Source: an uncultured Sphingomonadaceae bacterium
GTDB lineage: Bacteria; Pseudomonadota; Alphaproteobacteria; Sphingomonadales; Sphingomonadaceae
Assembly: GCA_903871605.1 (NCBI GenBank)
Contig: CAIQHF010000018.1
Span: 1-64,000, forward strand
Direction of reading: 5' to 3'
DNA length: 64,000 nt
In this document: in pieces, positions 8,344-16,794 of the stretch
Numbering within the stretch: the stretch's first letter is position 1
Layout of the letters: each line of letters starts with the position of its first letter
The notes under the pieces: model-generated
The model's input: the letters and a program-made list of their open reading frames with translations, nothing else
Database searches by the model: none
Told to the model about the DNA's origin: nothing
Made by a program: the position numbers and the translations under genes

Positions 8344-8438
8344 TCCCCCGGCGAAAGCCGGGGCCCAGGCCCCACGTCCATATTCGAGCGCTCCACTTGC
8401 TTCATAGTACGGGCCTGGACCCCGGCTTTCGCCGGGGA
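8344..8438. repeat. Palindromic intergenic repeat between HNH and ppc genes
   Basis: A large inverted repeat. The left arm (about 8345-8372) carries CCCCGGCGAAAGCCGGGG followed by CCAGGCCC, and the right arm (about 8411-8438) its near-complement. The loop is ~38 bp. CCCCGGCGAAAGCCGGGG is itself palindromic. This sequence type recurs between genes in sphingomonad genomes. It could act as a bidirectional terminator or as a REP-like element. Confidence 0.75.
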
Positions 8439-8484
8439 ACGCAGAGCAGTTGACCCACCCCCTCCCGCGATGCAGCATCGTCGC

Positions 8485-11172
8485 ATGGCCACCTCTCCTC
8501 CGATCACGCAGAACCCCGATGTCCGCTTCCTTGGCAAGCTGCTCGGCGACGTGATCCGTGCCTATGGCGGCGACGCGCTGTTCCGGCGGATCGAATATAT
8601 CCGCTCGGTCTCGGTGGATCGCGCGCGCGGGATTGCGGGGTCGGACGAGATCGACACCGGCCTCGATGCGCTCGGGCTCGACGACACGCTCGCCTTCGTG
8701 CGCGGCTTCATGCTGTTCTCGATGCTCGCCAATCTCGCCGAGGATCGCCAGGGCGTCGCCGCCGAACCCGAGGCCGACGTGGCCCATGCGCTTGCCCGGC
8801 TGAAGGCGCAGGGCATCGACCGTGCGGCGGTGCTCAAGCTGCTCGACCACGCGCTGATCGTCCCCGTGCTCACCGCGCACCCGACCGAGGTGCGCCGCAA
8901 GAGCATGATCGATCATCGCAACCGCATCGCGGTGCTGATGGCGTGCAAGGACAGCGGCGCGACCGAGACGGAGGATGGCGATCTGATCGACGAGGCGATC
9001 GTCCGGCAGATCGCGCTGCTCTGGCAGACGCGTGCGCTGCGCCGCGAGCGGCTTTACGTCGCCGACGAGATCGACACCGCGCTCGCCTATCTGCGCGACG
9101 TTCTGCTGCCGACGCTGCCCGCGCTTTACGCGCGCTGGGATCGCGCGCTCGGGCAGCGCATCCCGAGCTTCCTGCGGCTCGGCAACTGGATCGGCGGCGA
9201 TCGCGACGGCAATCCCAACGTCCAGGCGGAACAGCTCCGCCTCGTGCTGTCGCGTTCGGCCGAGGCGGTGATCGGCTCCTATCTCGACGCGATCCACGGG
9301 CTAGGTGCCGAGCTGTCGATCTCGACCGAGCTCACGCCGGCCAGCGACGCGCTCGCCGCACTCGCCGAGGCGGCGCATGATACCGGCCGTGCCCGCGGCG
9401 ACGAGCCGTATCGCCGCGCGCTGACCGGTATCTACGCCCGGCTCGCGGCGACGTTCGAGGCGATCGTCGGCCATGCGCCGCCGCGCCCCGCGCTGGTCGA
9501 GGCGGAGGCCTATCGCGATCCGGCCGCGCTCCGCCACGATCTCACGACGCTGGCGCGCGCGCTGCGCGAGCAGGGCGGCGGCGCGCTGAGCAGCGGCGGC
9601 GCGCTTAGCCGGCTGATCCGTGCGGTCGAGACGTTCGGCTTTCACCTCGCCGCGCTCGACCTGCGCCAGAATGCCGACGTCCATGAGCGTGTCGTCGCCG
9701 AGCTGGTCAGGGTCGCGGGGATCGAGGACGACTATCTCGCGCTTGACGAGGGCGCGCGCGTCGCGCTGCTGCGCGGCGAACTCGCCCACGCCCGCCCGCT
9801 GTCGAGCGCGTGGAACGACTATTCGGAGGAGACCCGCTCCGAGCTCGCCATCCTGCAGGCCGCGGCCGAGGCGCATGCGCGCTACGGCCCCGCCTGCATC
9901 GGCATCTACAATATCTCCAAGGCCGAAAGCGTGTCGGACATGCTCGAGGTGCACACGCTGCTCAAGGAGGTCGGCATCTATCGCGCGCCGAGCGACGCGG
10001 ATCACGCGCCGCGCTCCGCGATCATGGCGGTGCCGCTGTTCGAGACGATCGGCGATCTCGAAAATGCCCCGGCCGTGATGGCGGCGTGGTTCGCGCTTCC
10101 CGAGATCGCCGCGCTCACCAGGGCGCGTGGCCACCAGGAGGTGATGGTGGGCTATTCGGATTCGAACAAGGACGGCGGCTATCTCACCTCGGTCTGGTCG
10201 CTGCACCAGGCCGCGCGCGCGCTCGAGCCGGTGTTCGCCGGAGCCGGCGTGACGATGCAGCTGTTCCACGGCCGCGGCGGCGCGGTCGGGCGCGGCGGCG
10301 GGTCGTCTTTCGCCGCGATCCAGGCGCAGCCCCCGGGCACGGTCAACGGCCGCATCCGGATCACCGAGCAGGGCGAGGTGATCGCGGCCAAATATGGCAC
10401 GCGCGATTCGGCGATGGTCAATCTCGAGGCGATGGCCTCGGCGACGCTGCTCGCCAGCCTTGAGGCGCCGACGCTCTCGGAGACGGACTATGAGCGTTTC
10501 GCCAAGACGATGGCGGCGATCTCGCAGACCGCCTTCGCCGCCTATCGCGATCTCGTCTATGGCGACGACGCGTTCCGCACCTTCTTCCGCCAGATCACGC
10601 CGCTGCCCGAGATTGCCGGGCTCAAGATCGGCTCGCGCCCGGCCAGCCGCACCAAATCCGATCGGATCGAGGATCTGCGCGCGATCCCCTGGGTCTTCTC
10701 GTGGGCGCAGGCGCGGATCATGCTGCCGGGCTGGTACGGCGTCGGACAGGGGCTGGCCGGCGTCAAGGACATCGGCCTGCTGCGCGAGATGCTCGAGGGT
10801 TGGCCGTTCCTCGCCGCGACGCTTGCCAATATGGAGATGGTGCTCGCCAAGTCCGACATGGCGATCGCCGCGCATTATCTGCCGCTGGTCGAGGACAAGG
10901 CGATGGGCGAGGCCACCTTCGCGCGCATACGAGACGGCTGGCGGCAGGCGCATGACGGCCTGTTGTCGGTGACGCGGCAGACGCGGTTGCTCGAGAAGAA
11001 TCCGGGCCTCGACGCCTCGATCCGGCTCCGCCTGCCCTATATCGAGCCGCTCAACCTGCTCCAGGTCGAGCTGCTCAGGCGCCACCGTGCCGGCGAGGAG
11101 GATCCGCGCATCCGCGAGGGCATCGAATTGTCGATCAACGCGATCGCGACCGCGCTGCGCAACAGCGGCTGA
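8485..11172 (+). CDS. ppc: Phosphoenolpyruvate carboxylase
   Basis: Carboxylates PEP to oxaloacetate to replenish the TCA cycle; 895 aa, the usual bacterial length. Conserved motifs are TAHPTEVRR with catalytic His near residue 132, GYSDSNKDGGY, the FHGRGGAVGRGGG loop, RITEQGEVI and a C-terminus ending RNSG (family consensus xNTG). Two starts are close (8470 and 8485); the second, MATSPPITQNP, was preferred. Neither has a clear ribosome-binding site. It is a single gene between a palindromic repeat and a riboswitch. Confidence 0.95.
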   Translation: MATSPPITQNPDVRFLGKLLGDVIRAYGGDALFRRIEYIRSVSVDRARGIAGSDEIDTGLDALGLDDTLAFVRGFMLFSMLANLAEDRQGVAAEPEADVAHALARLKAQGIDRAAVLKLLDHALIVPVLTAHPTEVRRKSMIDHRNRIAVLMACKDSGATETEDGDLIDEAIVRQIALLWQTRALRRERLYVADEIDTALAYLRDVLLPTLPALYARWDRALGQRIPSFLRLGNWIGGDRDGNPNVQAEQLRLVLSRSAEAVIGSYLDAIHGLGAELSISTELTPASDALAALAEAAHDTGRARGDEPYRRALTGIYARLAATFEAIVGHAPPRPALVEAEAYRDPAALRHDLTTLARALREQGGGALSSGGALSRLIRAVETFGFHLAALDLRQNADVHERVVAELVRVAGIEDDYLALDEGARVALLRGELAHARPLSSAWNDYSEETRSELAILQAAAEAHARYGPACIGIYNISKAESVSDMLEVHTLLKEVGIYRAPSDADHAPRSAIMAVPLFETIGDLENAPAVMAAWFALPEIAALTRARGHQEVMVGYSDSNKDGGYLTSVWSLHQAARALEPVFAGAGVTMQLFHGRGGAVGRGGGSSFAAIQAQPPGTVNGRIRITEQGEVIAAKYGTRDSAMVNLEAMASATLLASLEAPTLSETDYERFAKTMAAISQTAFAAYRDLVYGDDAFRTFFRQITPLPEIAGLKIGSRPASRTKSDRIEDLRAIPWVFSWAQARIMLPGWYGVGQGLAGVKDIGLLREMLEGWPFLAATLANMEMVLAKSDMAIAAHYLPLVEDKAMGEATFARIRDGWRQAHDGLLSVTRQTRLLEKNPGLDASIRLRLPYIEPLNLLQVELLRRHRAGEEDPRIREGIELSINAIATALRNSG

Positions 11173-11223
11173 TGCGATCGGCTTGATCGCGCCGGTCGAT
11201 CGGGCTAGGCCTCCTGCCGTTCT

Positions 11224-11390
11224 TGGGGAGTAGCCACCCGCATCGATCAGCGGGGCCTTCGTCAACATGCTCGCTGCGCTCCGGCGCATCGTGGCGGAGG
11301 CAGCGGACCGATGCGGATCCGCCCGGCAAGACCAACGACGCCAACCTCCGCTGCGGCCGGGAGGGGATGCGTCGTGGTCTGTGCTCGGCC
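11224..11390 (+). ncRNA. yybP-ykoY-family (Mn2+) riboswitch upstream of mntP
   Basis: The 5' untranslated region of mntP begins with GGGGAGUAGCC (11225-11235), the conserved start of the yybP-ykoY aptamer. Downstream is GACCAACGACGCCAACCUCC (11330-11349). Its GACCAACGACGC part is complementary, apart from one bulged base, to GCGTCGTGGTC near 11369, giving an expression-platform hairpin just before the mntP start. yybP-ykoY riboswitches sense Mn2+ and commonly control MntP exporters, so position and sequence agree. Exact ends are approximate. Confidence 0.82.
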
Positions 11391-11403
11391 CCGGGAATGC
11401 GCG

Positions 11404-11991
11404 ATGACAGGGATATTGACGCTTGGCGGCCTCGGGCTCAGCCTGTCGGTCGATGCGTTCGCCGCTGCGGTCGGCAAGGGCGCCGACGGCGAACGGCGCG
11501 ACTTGGGCAAGGCGCTGCGGATCGGGCTGGTGTTCGGGCTTGCCGAGGCGATCAGCCCGGCGATCGGCTGGCTGATCGGCAAGGCGGCCGCGACCTGGAT
11601 CCAGCCCGTCGGCGACTGGGTGGCGTTCGGGCTGCTCGTCGTCGTCGGTGGCCACATGCTGTGGGAGGCATGGCGTGCGTCGCACGGCGAGCCCCTCCCC
11701 GCTGAGATCCAGGCGGTCGTGAGCAAGAGGGCCGGCACGCTGCGGCTGATGCTCACCGCGGTCGCGACGAGCATCGATGCGATGGCGGTGGGGATCAGCC
11801 TCGCCGTGCTCGATATCGGCATCGTGTCGGCCTGCATCGTGATCGGCTTGGTGACGACCGCGATCGCGACGCTCGGCGTACTTGTCGGACGCAAGGCCGG
11901 CGAGCGGCTCGGGCCGATGGCAGAGATAGTGGGCGGGCTGGCGCTGATCGGGATCGGTGTCGCGATCCTGATCCAGCATTTGATCCGTTAG
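11404..11991 (+). CDS. mntP: Manganese efflux pump MntP
   Basis: Inner-membrane Mn2+ exporter, 195 aa, with about six hydrophobic helices. The repeated acidic signatures LSVDAFAAAVGKG (residues ~14-26) and TSIDAMAVGISLA are the family's two conserved Asp-containing helices. It starts at ATG after the riboswitch region, so expression is expected to rise with Mn2+. Its stop codon slightly overlaps the convergent histidine-kinase gene. Confidence 0.93.
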   Translation: MTGILTLGGLGLSLSVDAFAAAVGKGADGERRDLGKALRIGLVFGLAEAISPAIGWLIGKAAATWIQPVGDWVAFGLLVVVGGHMLWEAWRASHGEPLPAEIQAVVSKRAGTLRLMLTAVATSIDAMAVGISLAVLDIGIVSACIVIGLVTTAIATLGVLVGRKAGERLGPMAEIVGGLALIGIGVAILIQHLIR

Positions 11992-13307
11992 GCGGCGAGC
12001 GGCAGGTCCAGCGTCACCTCGAGGCCGCCGCCCTCGCGGTTCTGCGCGCTGATCGAGCCGCCATGGGCAAGCGCGATGCTACGTGCGATCGCAAGGCCGA
12101 GGCCGAGCCCCCCCGTCGAGCGGCTGCGCGACGGCTCGTGCCGTTCGAACGGCTCGAACATGCGGTCGAGCTCGGCCTCGGGAATCCCCGGCCCGCGATC
12201 GGCGACAGTGACGCGTGCGCGATCGGAGGTGTGGCGGACGAGCAATTCGGCGCCGCCGGCATATTTGACCGCATTGTCGATCAGGTTCTGGACCAGCCGC
12301 TCGAGCGCCGAACGGTCGCCATTGACCACCGCGCGGTCGATCTCGGCGATCGCGACGATCGAGCCGGTGTCCGTCGCCTCGCCCGCCAGCCGGCGCGCGA
12401 TCGCGGCCAGATCGACCGGGCGGCGCTCGCCGGTGCCGGCGTCGCCACGCAGGAAGCCGATCGTGGCGGCGACCATCTGCCGCATCTGCTCGATATCGGC
12501 CTGGACCGGCGCGCGGATCTTGTCGGGCGCGGCCTCGATGCGGAACGCGATGCGCGCAAGCGGGGTGCGCAGATCGTGCGCGATCGCGCCGATCATCGCG
12601 GTGCGCTCGCGCATCGTCGCGCGCAGCCGCTCGTGCATCGCGTTGAGCGCCAGTGCGGTGAGCTGCAATTCGGCGGGCCCCTCGACGGGCACCGGCGGTG
12701 CGTCGCGATCATGGTCGAGCCGCTCCACCGCGTCGGCGAAGTTGCGGATCGGCCGCGTCAGCCGCCGCGCGAAGCCCCACGCAAAGGGAAGCATGGCGAG
12801 CGCCGATATCCCGAACCACAGCGATGTCCGCGCCTGCCACGCGCTGACCGGCGCTGGCGGCGGCGTCCGCAGCATCCGCCAGCCCCCGCGGGGGTCGCGC
12901 TCGGCGGCGACCAGCGTGTTGAAGAAATAGGGCTGGCCGTGGTGTATCGGTACCGCGCCCTGCCCCTTCTGCCGGTTGAACGGGAAGGTCTCCGACTGGT
13001 CGGGAAGGAAGAACAGCCGGACATCGTCGATCGGTCGGCCGAGCTCCATCGCCAGCCGCCGCGTGACCGCGCTGTCGGAGATCATGCCTTCGTCCGCGAC
13101 CGGATCCGTCGCGATGCGGCGGACGGTCAGCCGCGGGCTGCCGGGGTTGAGCGCGAGGCGCTCGGCGATCTCGGTGGTCGTGTAGAAATCGGGGCGCGGC
13201 GCCGGCAGATAGACGATCAGCAACACCGAGATGAGCTGCGCCACCGCCAGTCCGCCGAGCAGCAGGATCAGCGTCTGCCAGAAGATCGGCAGCGAGCGGA
13301 AATGCAT
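11988..13307 (-). CDS. Sensor histidine kinase (EnvZ-like)
   Basis: 439-aa membrane sensor kinase. TM1 lies about 9-33, a periplasmic region follows, TM2 about 162-180, then HAMP (181-233). The dimerisation/phosphoacceptor helix has His244 in AIAHDLRTPL. The ATPase domain has N box NLIDNAVKYA and G boxes DRGPGIPE and TGGLGLGLA. It is the last gene of the seven-gene efflux operon. The adjacent response regulator is 3 bp upstream. The pair probably controls the efflux operon it sits in (inference from context). The signal is unknown. Confidence 0.92.
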   Translation of the reverse strand: MHFRSLPIFWQTLILLLGGLAVAQLISVLLIVYLPAPRPDFYTTTEIAERLALNPGSPRLTVRRIATDPVADEGMISDSAVTRRLAMELGRPIDDVRLFFLPDQSETFPFNRQKGQGAVPIHHGQPYFFNTLVAAERDPRGGWRMLRTPPPAPVSAWQARTSLWFGISALAMLPFAWGFARRLTRPIRNFADAVERLDHDRDAPPVPVEGPAELQLTALALNAMHERLRATMRERTAMIGAIAHDLRTPLARIAFRIEAAPDKIRAPVQADIEQMRQMVAATIGFLRGDAGTGERRPVDLAAIARRLAGEATDTGSIVAIAEIDRAVVNGDRSALERLVQNLIDNAVKYAGGAELLVRHTSDRARVTVADRGPGIPEAELDRMFEPFERHEPSRSRSTGGLGLGLAIARSIALAHGGSISAQNREGGGLEVTLDLPLAA

Positions 13308-13310
13308 CGC

Positions 13311-14039
13311 TCAGCCGTCCTCGGGCCGCAGCGCGAACATATAGCCCTCGTTGCGGATCGTGCGGATCGGATCGCCCGGCCCCAGCTTCTTGCGCAACCG
13401 GCTGATCGTGACGTCGATCGCGCGATCGAACACGTCGGCATCGGACCCCTTGGCGATCTCGATCAGCGTATCGCGCGAGAGCACGCGCTGCGGCCGGTCG
13501 AGAAAGGCGGTGAGCACGCGGAATTCGGCATCGGTCAGCGGCGCTGCCGGATAGCCGGCGCGATCGAGGCTGCGCTCGACCAGATCGAGCGACCATTCGC
13601 CGAAGCGGCGCCGCGGCGTCGCGGTCGTCGAACTGGCCGATGCGGCGGCGAGCTCGTCGCCGCGCGCGGTGCGGCGCAACAGCGCACGGACACGCGCGAG
13701 CAGCTCGCGCGGGTTGCAGGGCTTGACGAGATAGTCGTCCGCGCCGACTTCGAGCCCGACGATACGATCGATATCCTCGCCCATCGCCGACAGCATGATC
13801 ACCGGCGTCCGGTCGCGCCCGCGCATCCGCCGCAGGATCGACAGCCCATCCTCGCCGGGCATCATCAGGTCGAGGATGACGCAATCGAACCGGCCGCGAC
13901 CGAGTGCGGCATCCATGCTCTCGGCGTCGGCGGCGGTTTCCACGTCGAGATGATGGTCACGCAGAAAGCCGGCGATCAGCTCGCGCAGATCGGCGTCGTC
14001 GTCGACGACCAGCAGGCGGGGCGGGGTGAGCTCGTTCAT
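13311..14039 (-). CDS. OmpR-family response regulator
   Basis: 242-aa regulator. The receiver domain has phosphoacceptor Asp57 (CVILDLMMPGEDG) and Lys107 (YLVKPCNP). A winged-helix DNA-binding domain (about 140-240) follows a Ser/Thr/Ala linker, and contains DVFDRAIDVTISRLRKKLG. The start overlaps the stop of the EF-hand gene by ATGA, and the cognate kinase follows after 3 bp. Confidence 0.93.
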   Translation of the reverse strand: MNELTPPRLLVVDDDADLRELIAGFLRDHHLDVETAADAESMDAALGRGRFDCVILDLMMPGEDGLSILRRMRGRDRTPVIMLSAMGEDIDRIVGLEVGADDYLVKPCNPRELLARVRALLRRTARGDELAAASASSTTATPRRRFGEWSLDLVERSLDRAGYPAAPLTDAEFRVLTAFLDRPQRVLSRDTLIEIAKGSDADVFDRAIDVTISRLRKKLGPGDPIRTIRNEGYMFALRPEDG

Positions 14040-14695
14040 CGTCTCTTCTTATCGGCCGCGGCGCGGCATGCGTCGATCTCCTTCTGCGCGGGAGATTTCG
14101 CCAGTGTGTCATAGCTGAGATACCCCCGTCCCGCGCTGTCCAGCGCCGGGAAGCGGCTGGCCGCGACGCTCGCGAGCTCGGCGCGCGAGACGCCGCGATT
14201 GAGATCGAGATCGGCCGAGACGACGGGTTCGGGAATGTTGAGCGATGCATAGAGACCGGCGCCGTAGGGCGCGACATAGTCGGCGCGCTGTCTCGCCGCC
14301 TGCTTGGCGTCATGCCGCTGCCGGCCGGTGCGCGGGCCGCGATCCTGGTCGGGCTGATAGAGCTTGATCTCGGGCGCGACCTTGTTCTCATAATCCGCCA
14401 TTTCCTGCGGATCGATCTCGCCCGAACGATCGCCGTCGAGCGTGGTGAAGAAGCGGTCCGCATCGGCCTGCAACTCGGCCAGCGTCAGGCGGCCGTCATG
14501 ATCGGCGTCGGCCTGCGCGAACCACGCCGCCATCGGATCGGTGCGCCCGTCGGTGCGGAACGGCTCGCCCATCGGCGCGATATAGACGCGCGCGAACGGC
14601 GGCCCGCAGCCGACCGCGGCGTTGACGACGATATCGGGCTGCGCCGGCGTCGCGGGCGCGGTCGACTGCAGCAGGGCAAGCAGCGCCAGGATCAT
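14036..14695 (-). CDS. EF-hand calcium-binding protein, probably exported
   Basis: 219-aa protein with a short hydrophobic N-terminus (MILALLALLQ) that looks like a weak signal peptide. Four EF-hand-like loops follow: ADADHDGRLTLAE, LDGDRSGEIDPQE, ADLDLNRGVSRAE and a degenerate LDSAGRGYLSYD. The first two have full Asp/Asn/Glu ligand sets. It overlaps both the permease gene before it and the response-regulator gene after it by ATGA, so it is embedded in the efflux/two-component operon. A calcium-sensing or calcium-buffering link to the periplasmic sensor or pump is plausible but not shown. Confidence 0.85.
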   Translation of the reverse strand: MILALLALLQSTAPATPAQPDIVVNAAVGCGPPFARVYIAPMGEPFRTDGRTDPMAAWFAQADADHDGRLTLAELQADADRFFTTLDGDRSGEIDPQEMADYENKVAPEIKLYQPDQDRGPRTGRQRHDAKQAARQRADYVAPYGAGLYASLNIPEPVVSADLDLNRGVSRAELASVAASRFPALDSAGRGYLSYDTLAKSPAQKEIDACRAAADKKRR

Positions 14696-15951
14696 TCGTA
14701 GCGCAGCGCGTCGATCGGGTTGAGCGCGGCGGCCCTGCGCGCGGGGAAATAGCCGAACACGACGCCGATCAGCCCCGAGAACAGGAAGGCGGTGAGATTG
14801 GTCCACGGATCGAACACGAACGGCACGTTGAGCGCCGCGGCGAGCCCGAGCGACGCGAACAGCGCGAGCACCAGCCCGATCAGCCCGCCCAGGCACGACA
14901 GCACCACCGCCTCGACCAGGAACTGCAGCATCACCTCGCGCGCGACCGCGCCGATCGCGAGGCGGATGCCGATCTCGCGCGTGCGCTCGGTGACCGAGAC
15001 CAGCATGATGTTCATGATCCCGATCCCGCCGACAAGCAGCGAGATCGCCGCCACCGCGCCAACGATCCCGGTCAGGATGTTGGTGATCCCCGACAGCGTG
15101 TCGGCGATCTGGCGGCTGTCGAAGATGGTGAAGTCGTCGAGCTTGCCCCCCGAGATATTGCGCCGCTCGCGCAGCAGCTTGGCAATTGATTCCTGGACGT
15201 CGGCGCTGTCATAGGCAGGATCGGCCGAGACGATGATCGCGCGGATGTCGCGATTGCCCGTGAAGCGGCGCTGCACCGCCTTGATCGGCATCAGCACGGT
15301 ATCGTCATTGTCCTGCCCGAAACCGCCCGCGCCGCGCGTCGCGAGCGTGCCGATCACGGTGCACGAGACATTGCCGAGGCGGAGCGTGCTGCCGACCGGC
15401 GCCTCGCCCGGATAAAGATTCTGCTTCACCGTGCTGCCCATCAGGCAGACTGACTTGCCCGCCTGCTCCTCGGCGTCGGTAAAACGACGACCGTCCTCGA
15501 TCTTCCAGTCCTGCGCGTCGAGATAGGAGTCGGTGGTGCCGTTGACCGTCGTCGACCAGTTTGCGGCATTGTGGACAGCCGTCGCGGACGATTGCGCTTG
15601 CGGCGCGACCGCGGTGACGCCGGCGACCTGGTCGCGGATCGCATCGAGATCCTCGAACTTGAACGGCGGCGGCGTCTCGCCCCCGCCACCGCGCCCCGCC
15701 GCCTGGCCGGGCAGCACGGTCAGGATGTTGGCGCCGAGGCTGGAGATCTGCTGGCGCGTCGATTCGGTGGCACCCTTGCCCAACGTGACGATCGTCACCA
15801 CCGCGAACACGCCGATGACGATGCCGAGCACGGTCAGGATCGAGCGCAGCAGGTGGCGGCGGATGGCGCGGAGCGCGAGGAGGACGGTGGTGCCGACCAG
15901 GCGTGTCGTCGACGCGCGGCCGGGGGGCGGGGGGGCGTCGGCCTCAGTCAC
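14692..15951 (-). CDS. MacB-like ABC transporter permease
   Basis: 419-aa permease of the MacB/LolE mechanotransmission type. One TM near the N-terminus (SILTVLGIVIGVFAVVTIV) is followed by a long periplasmic domain. Three C-terminal TMs carry GGIGIMNIMLVSVTERTREIG and PARRAAALNPIDALRYE. E. coli MacB fuses ATPase and permease; here they are separate genes. The start is taken as GTG at 15951 because the codons upstream belong to a palindromic repeat. It works with the ATPase and MacA-like adaptor encoded upstream. Confidence 0.9.
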   Translation of the reverse strand: MTEADAPPPPGRASTTRLVGTTVLLALRAIRRHLLRSILTVLGIVIGVFAVVTIVTLGKGATESTRQQISSLGANILTVLPGQAAGRGGGGETPPPFKFEDLDAIRDQVAGVTAVAPQAQSSATAVHNAANWSTTVNGTTDSYLDAQDWKIEDGRRFTDAEEQAGKSVCLMGSTVKQNLYPGEAPVGSTLRLGNVSCTVIGTLATRGAGGFGQDNDDTVLMPIKAVQRRFTGNRDIRAIIVSADPAYDSADVQESIAKLLRERRNISGGKLDDFTIFDSRQIADTLSGITNILTGIVGAVAAISLLVGGIGIMNIMLVSVTERTREIGIRLAIGAVAREVMLQFLVEAVVLSCLGGLIGLVLALFASLGLAAALNVPFVFDPWTNLTAFLFSGLIGVVFGYFPARRAAALNPIDALRYE

Positions 15952-15955
15952 GATA

Positions 15956-16056
15956 CCCTTCCCCCCGTTCGTCCCGAGCGAAGTCGAGGGACCGATAGCA
16001 AGCGCGGCGCCTGGGGCCGGTGCCTCGACTTCGCTCGGCACGAACGGGTAGGGGGG
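15956..16056. repeat. Palindromic repeat inside the efflux operon
   Basis: Two inverted arms of ~34 bp, each containing CCCGTTCGT..CGAGCGAAGTCGAGG or its complement (15956-15989 and about 16021-16056), flank a ~31-bp loop. It fills the only sizeable gap in the operon, between the ATPase and permease genes. Such CGAAGTCGAG palindromes are common mobile-looking intergenic repeats in sphingomonads. It may tune mRNA stability or translation of the downstream genes (inference). Confidence 0.75.
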
Positions 16057-16068
16057 ATGCGGAGCGGG

Positions 16069-16794
16069 TCACGCCGCCAACGCCCCCGTTGTCACCCGCT
16101 CGACCAGCCCGTCCCTGAAATGCACAACGGTGCGCGCGAACGCCGCCATCTCGGCCTCGTGCGTCACCATCAGAACGGTGATCCCGCGGTCGCGGTTGAG
16201 CCGCGTGAGCAGCTCCATGATCTCGAGCGAGCGCTCGCTGTCGAGATTGCCGGTCGGCTCGTCCGCGAGCAGCACGTCGGGGTGGGTGACGATCGCGCGC
16301 GCGATCGCGACGCGTTGCTGCTGCCCGCCCGACAGCTCGGACGGCGTGTGGCTTGCCCAGTCGACCAACCCGACCTGATCGAGCGCGGCGAGCGCGGCGG
16401 CCCGGCGCGCGCGCTTGTCGTCGCCGCGATAGAGCAGGGGCAGCTCGACATTTTCGAGCGCCGAGGTCCGCGCGAGCAGGTTGAAGCCCTGGAAGACGAA
16501 GCCGAGATAGCGGCGGCGGAGCAGCGCGCGCTGGTCGCGGCCGAGGCTCTCGATATGATGGCCGCGGAACAGGAAGCTGCCCGTCGTCGGCACGTCGAGG
16601 CAGCCCAATATGTTCATCGTCGTCGACTTGCCCGATCCCGACGGGCCCATCACCGCCATGAAATCGCCGGCCATGATGTCGAGGTCGACTCCCTTGAGCG
16701 CCTGGAACGCGGCGTCGCCGCTGCCGAAGCGCTTGGTGACGCCGATCAGCCGGATCAGCGGTTCGGACCCCGCCTCGGGCATGGCCGCGGTCAC
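16069..16794 (-). CDS. MacB-like ABC transporter ATPase
   Basis: 241-aa ATPase. Walker A is GPSGSGKST (about 50-58), with Q loop, signature [14 protein letters not shown], Walker [15 protein letters not shown] and switch His in VTHE. The GNLD motif marks the LolD/MacB subgroup. It overlaps the end of the adaptor gene by 4 bp and drives the separately encoded permease. Confidence 0.94.
   Translation of the reverse strand: MTAAMPEAGSEPLIRLIGVTKRFGSGDAAFQALKGVDLDIMAGDFMAVMGPSGSGKSTTMNILGCLDVPTTGSFLFRGHHIESLGRDQRALLRRRYLGFVFQGFNLLARTSALENVELPLLYRGDDKRARRAAALAALDQVGLVDWASHTPSELSGGQQQRVAIARAIVTHPDVLLADEPTGNLDSERSLEIMELLTRLNRDRGITVLMVTHEAEMAAFARTVVHFRDGLVERVTTGALAA

Noticed and set aside
8344-8438. 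CRISPR-like repeat
   Set aside because: Only one inverted pair, no regularly spaced direct repeats; no CRISPR array or cas gene is seen anywhere in the window.
9301-11979. 892-codon minus-strand frame opposite ppc
   Set aside because: Composition is Arg/Asp/His-rich antisense shadow; ppc and mntP on the + strand carry clear family motifs.
12063-14114. 683-codon + frame
   Set aside because: Antisense of the histidine kinase and response-regulator genes.
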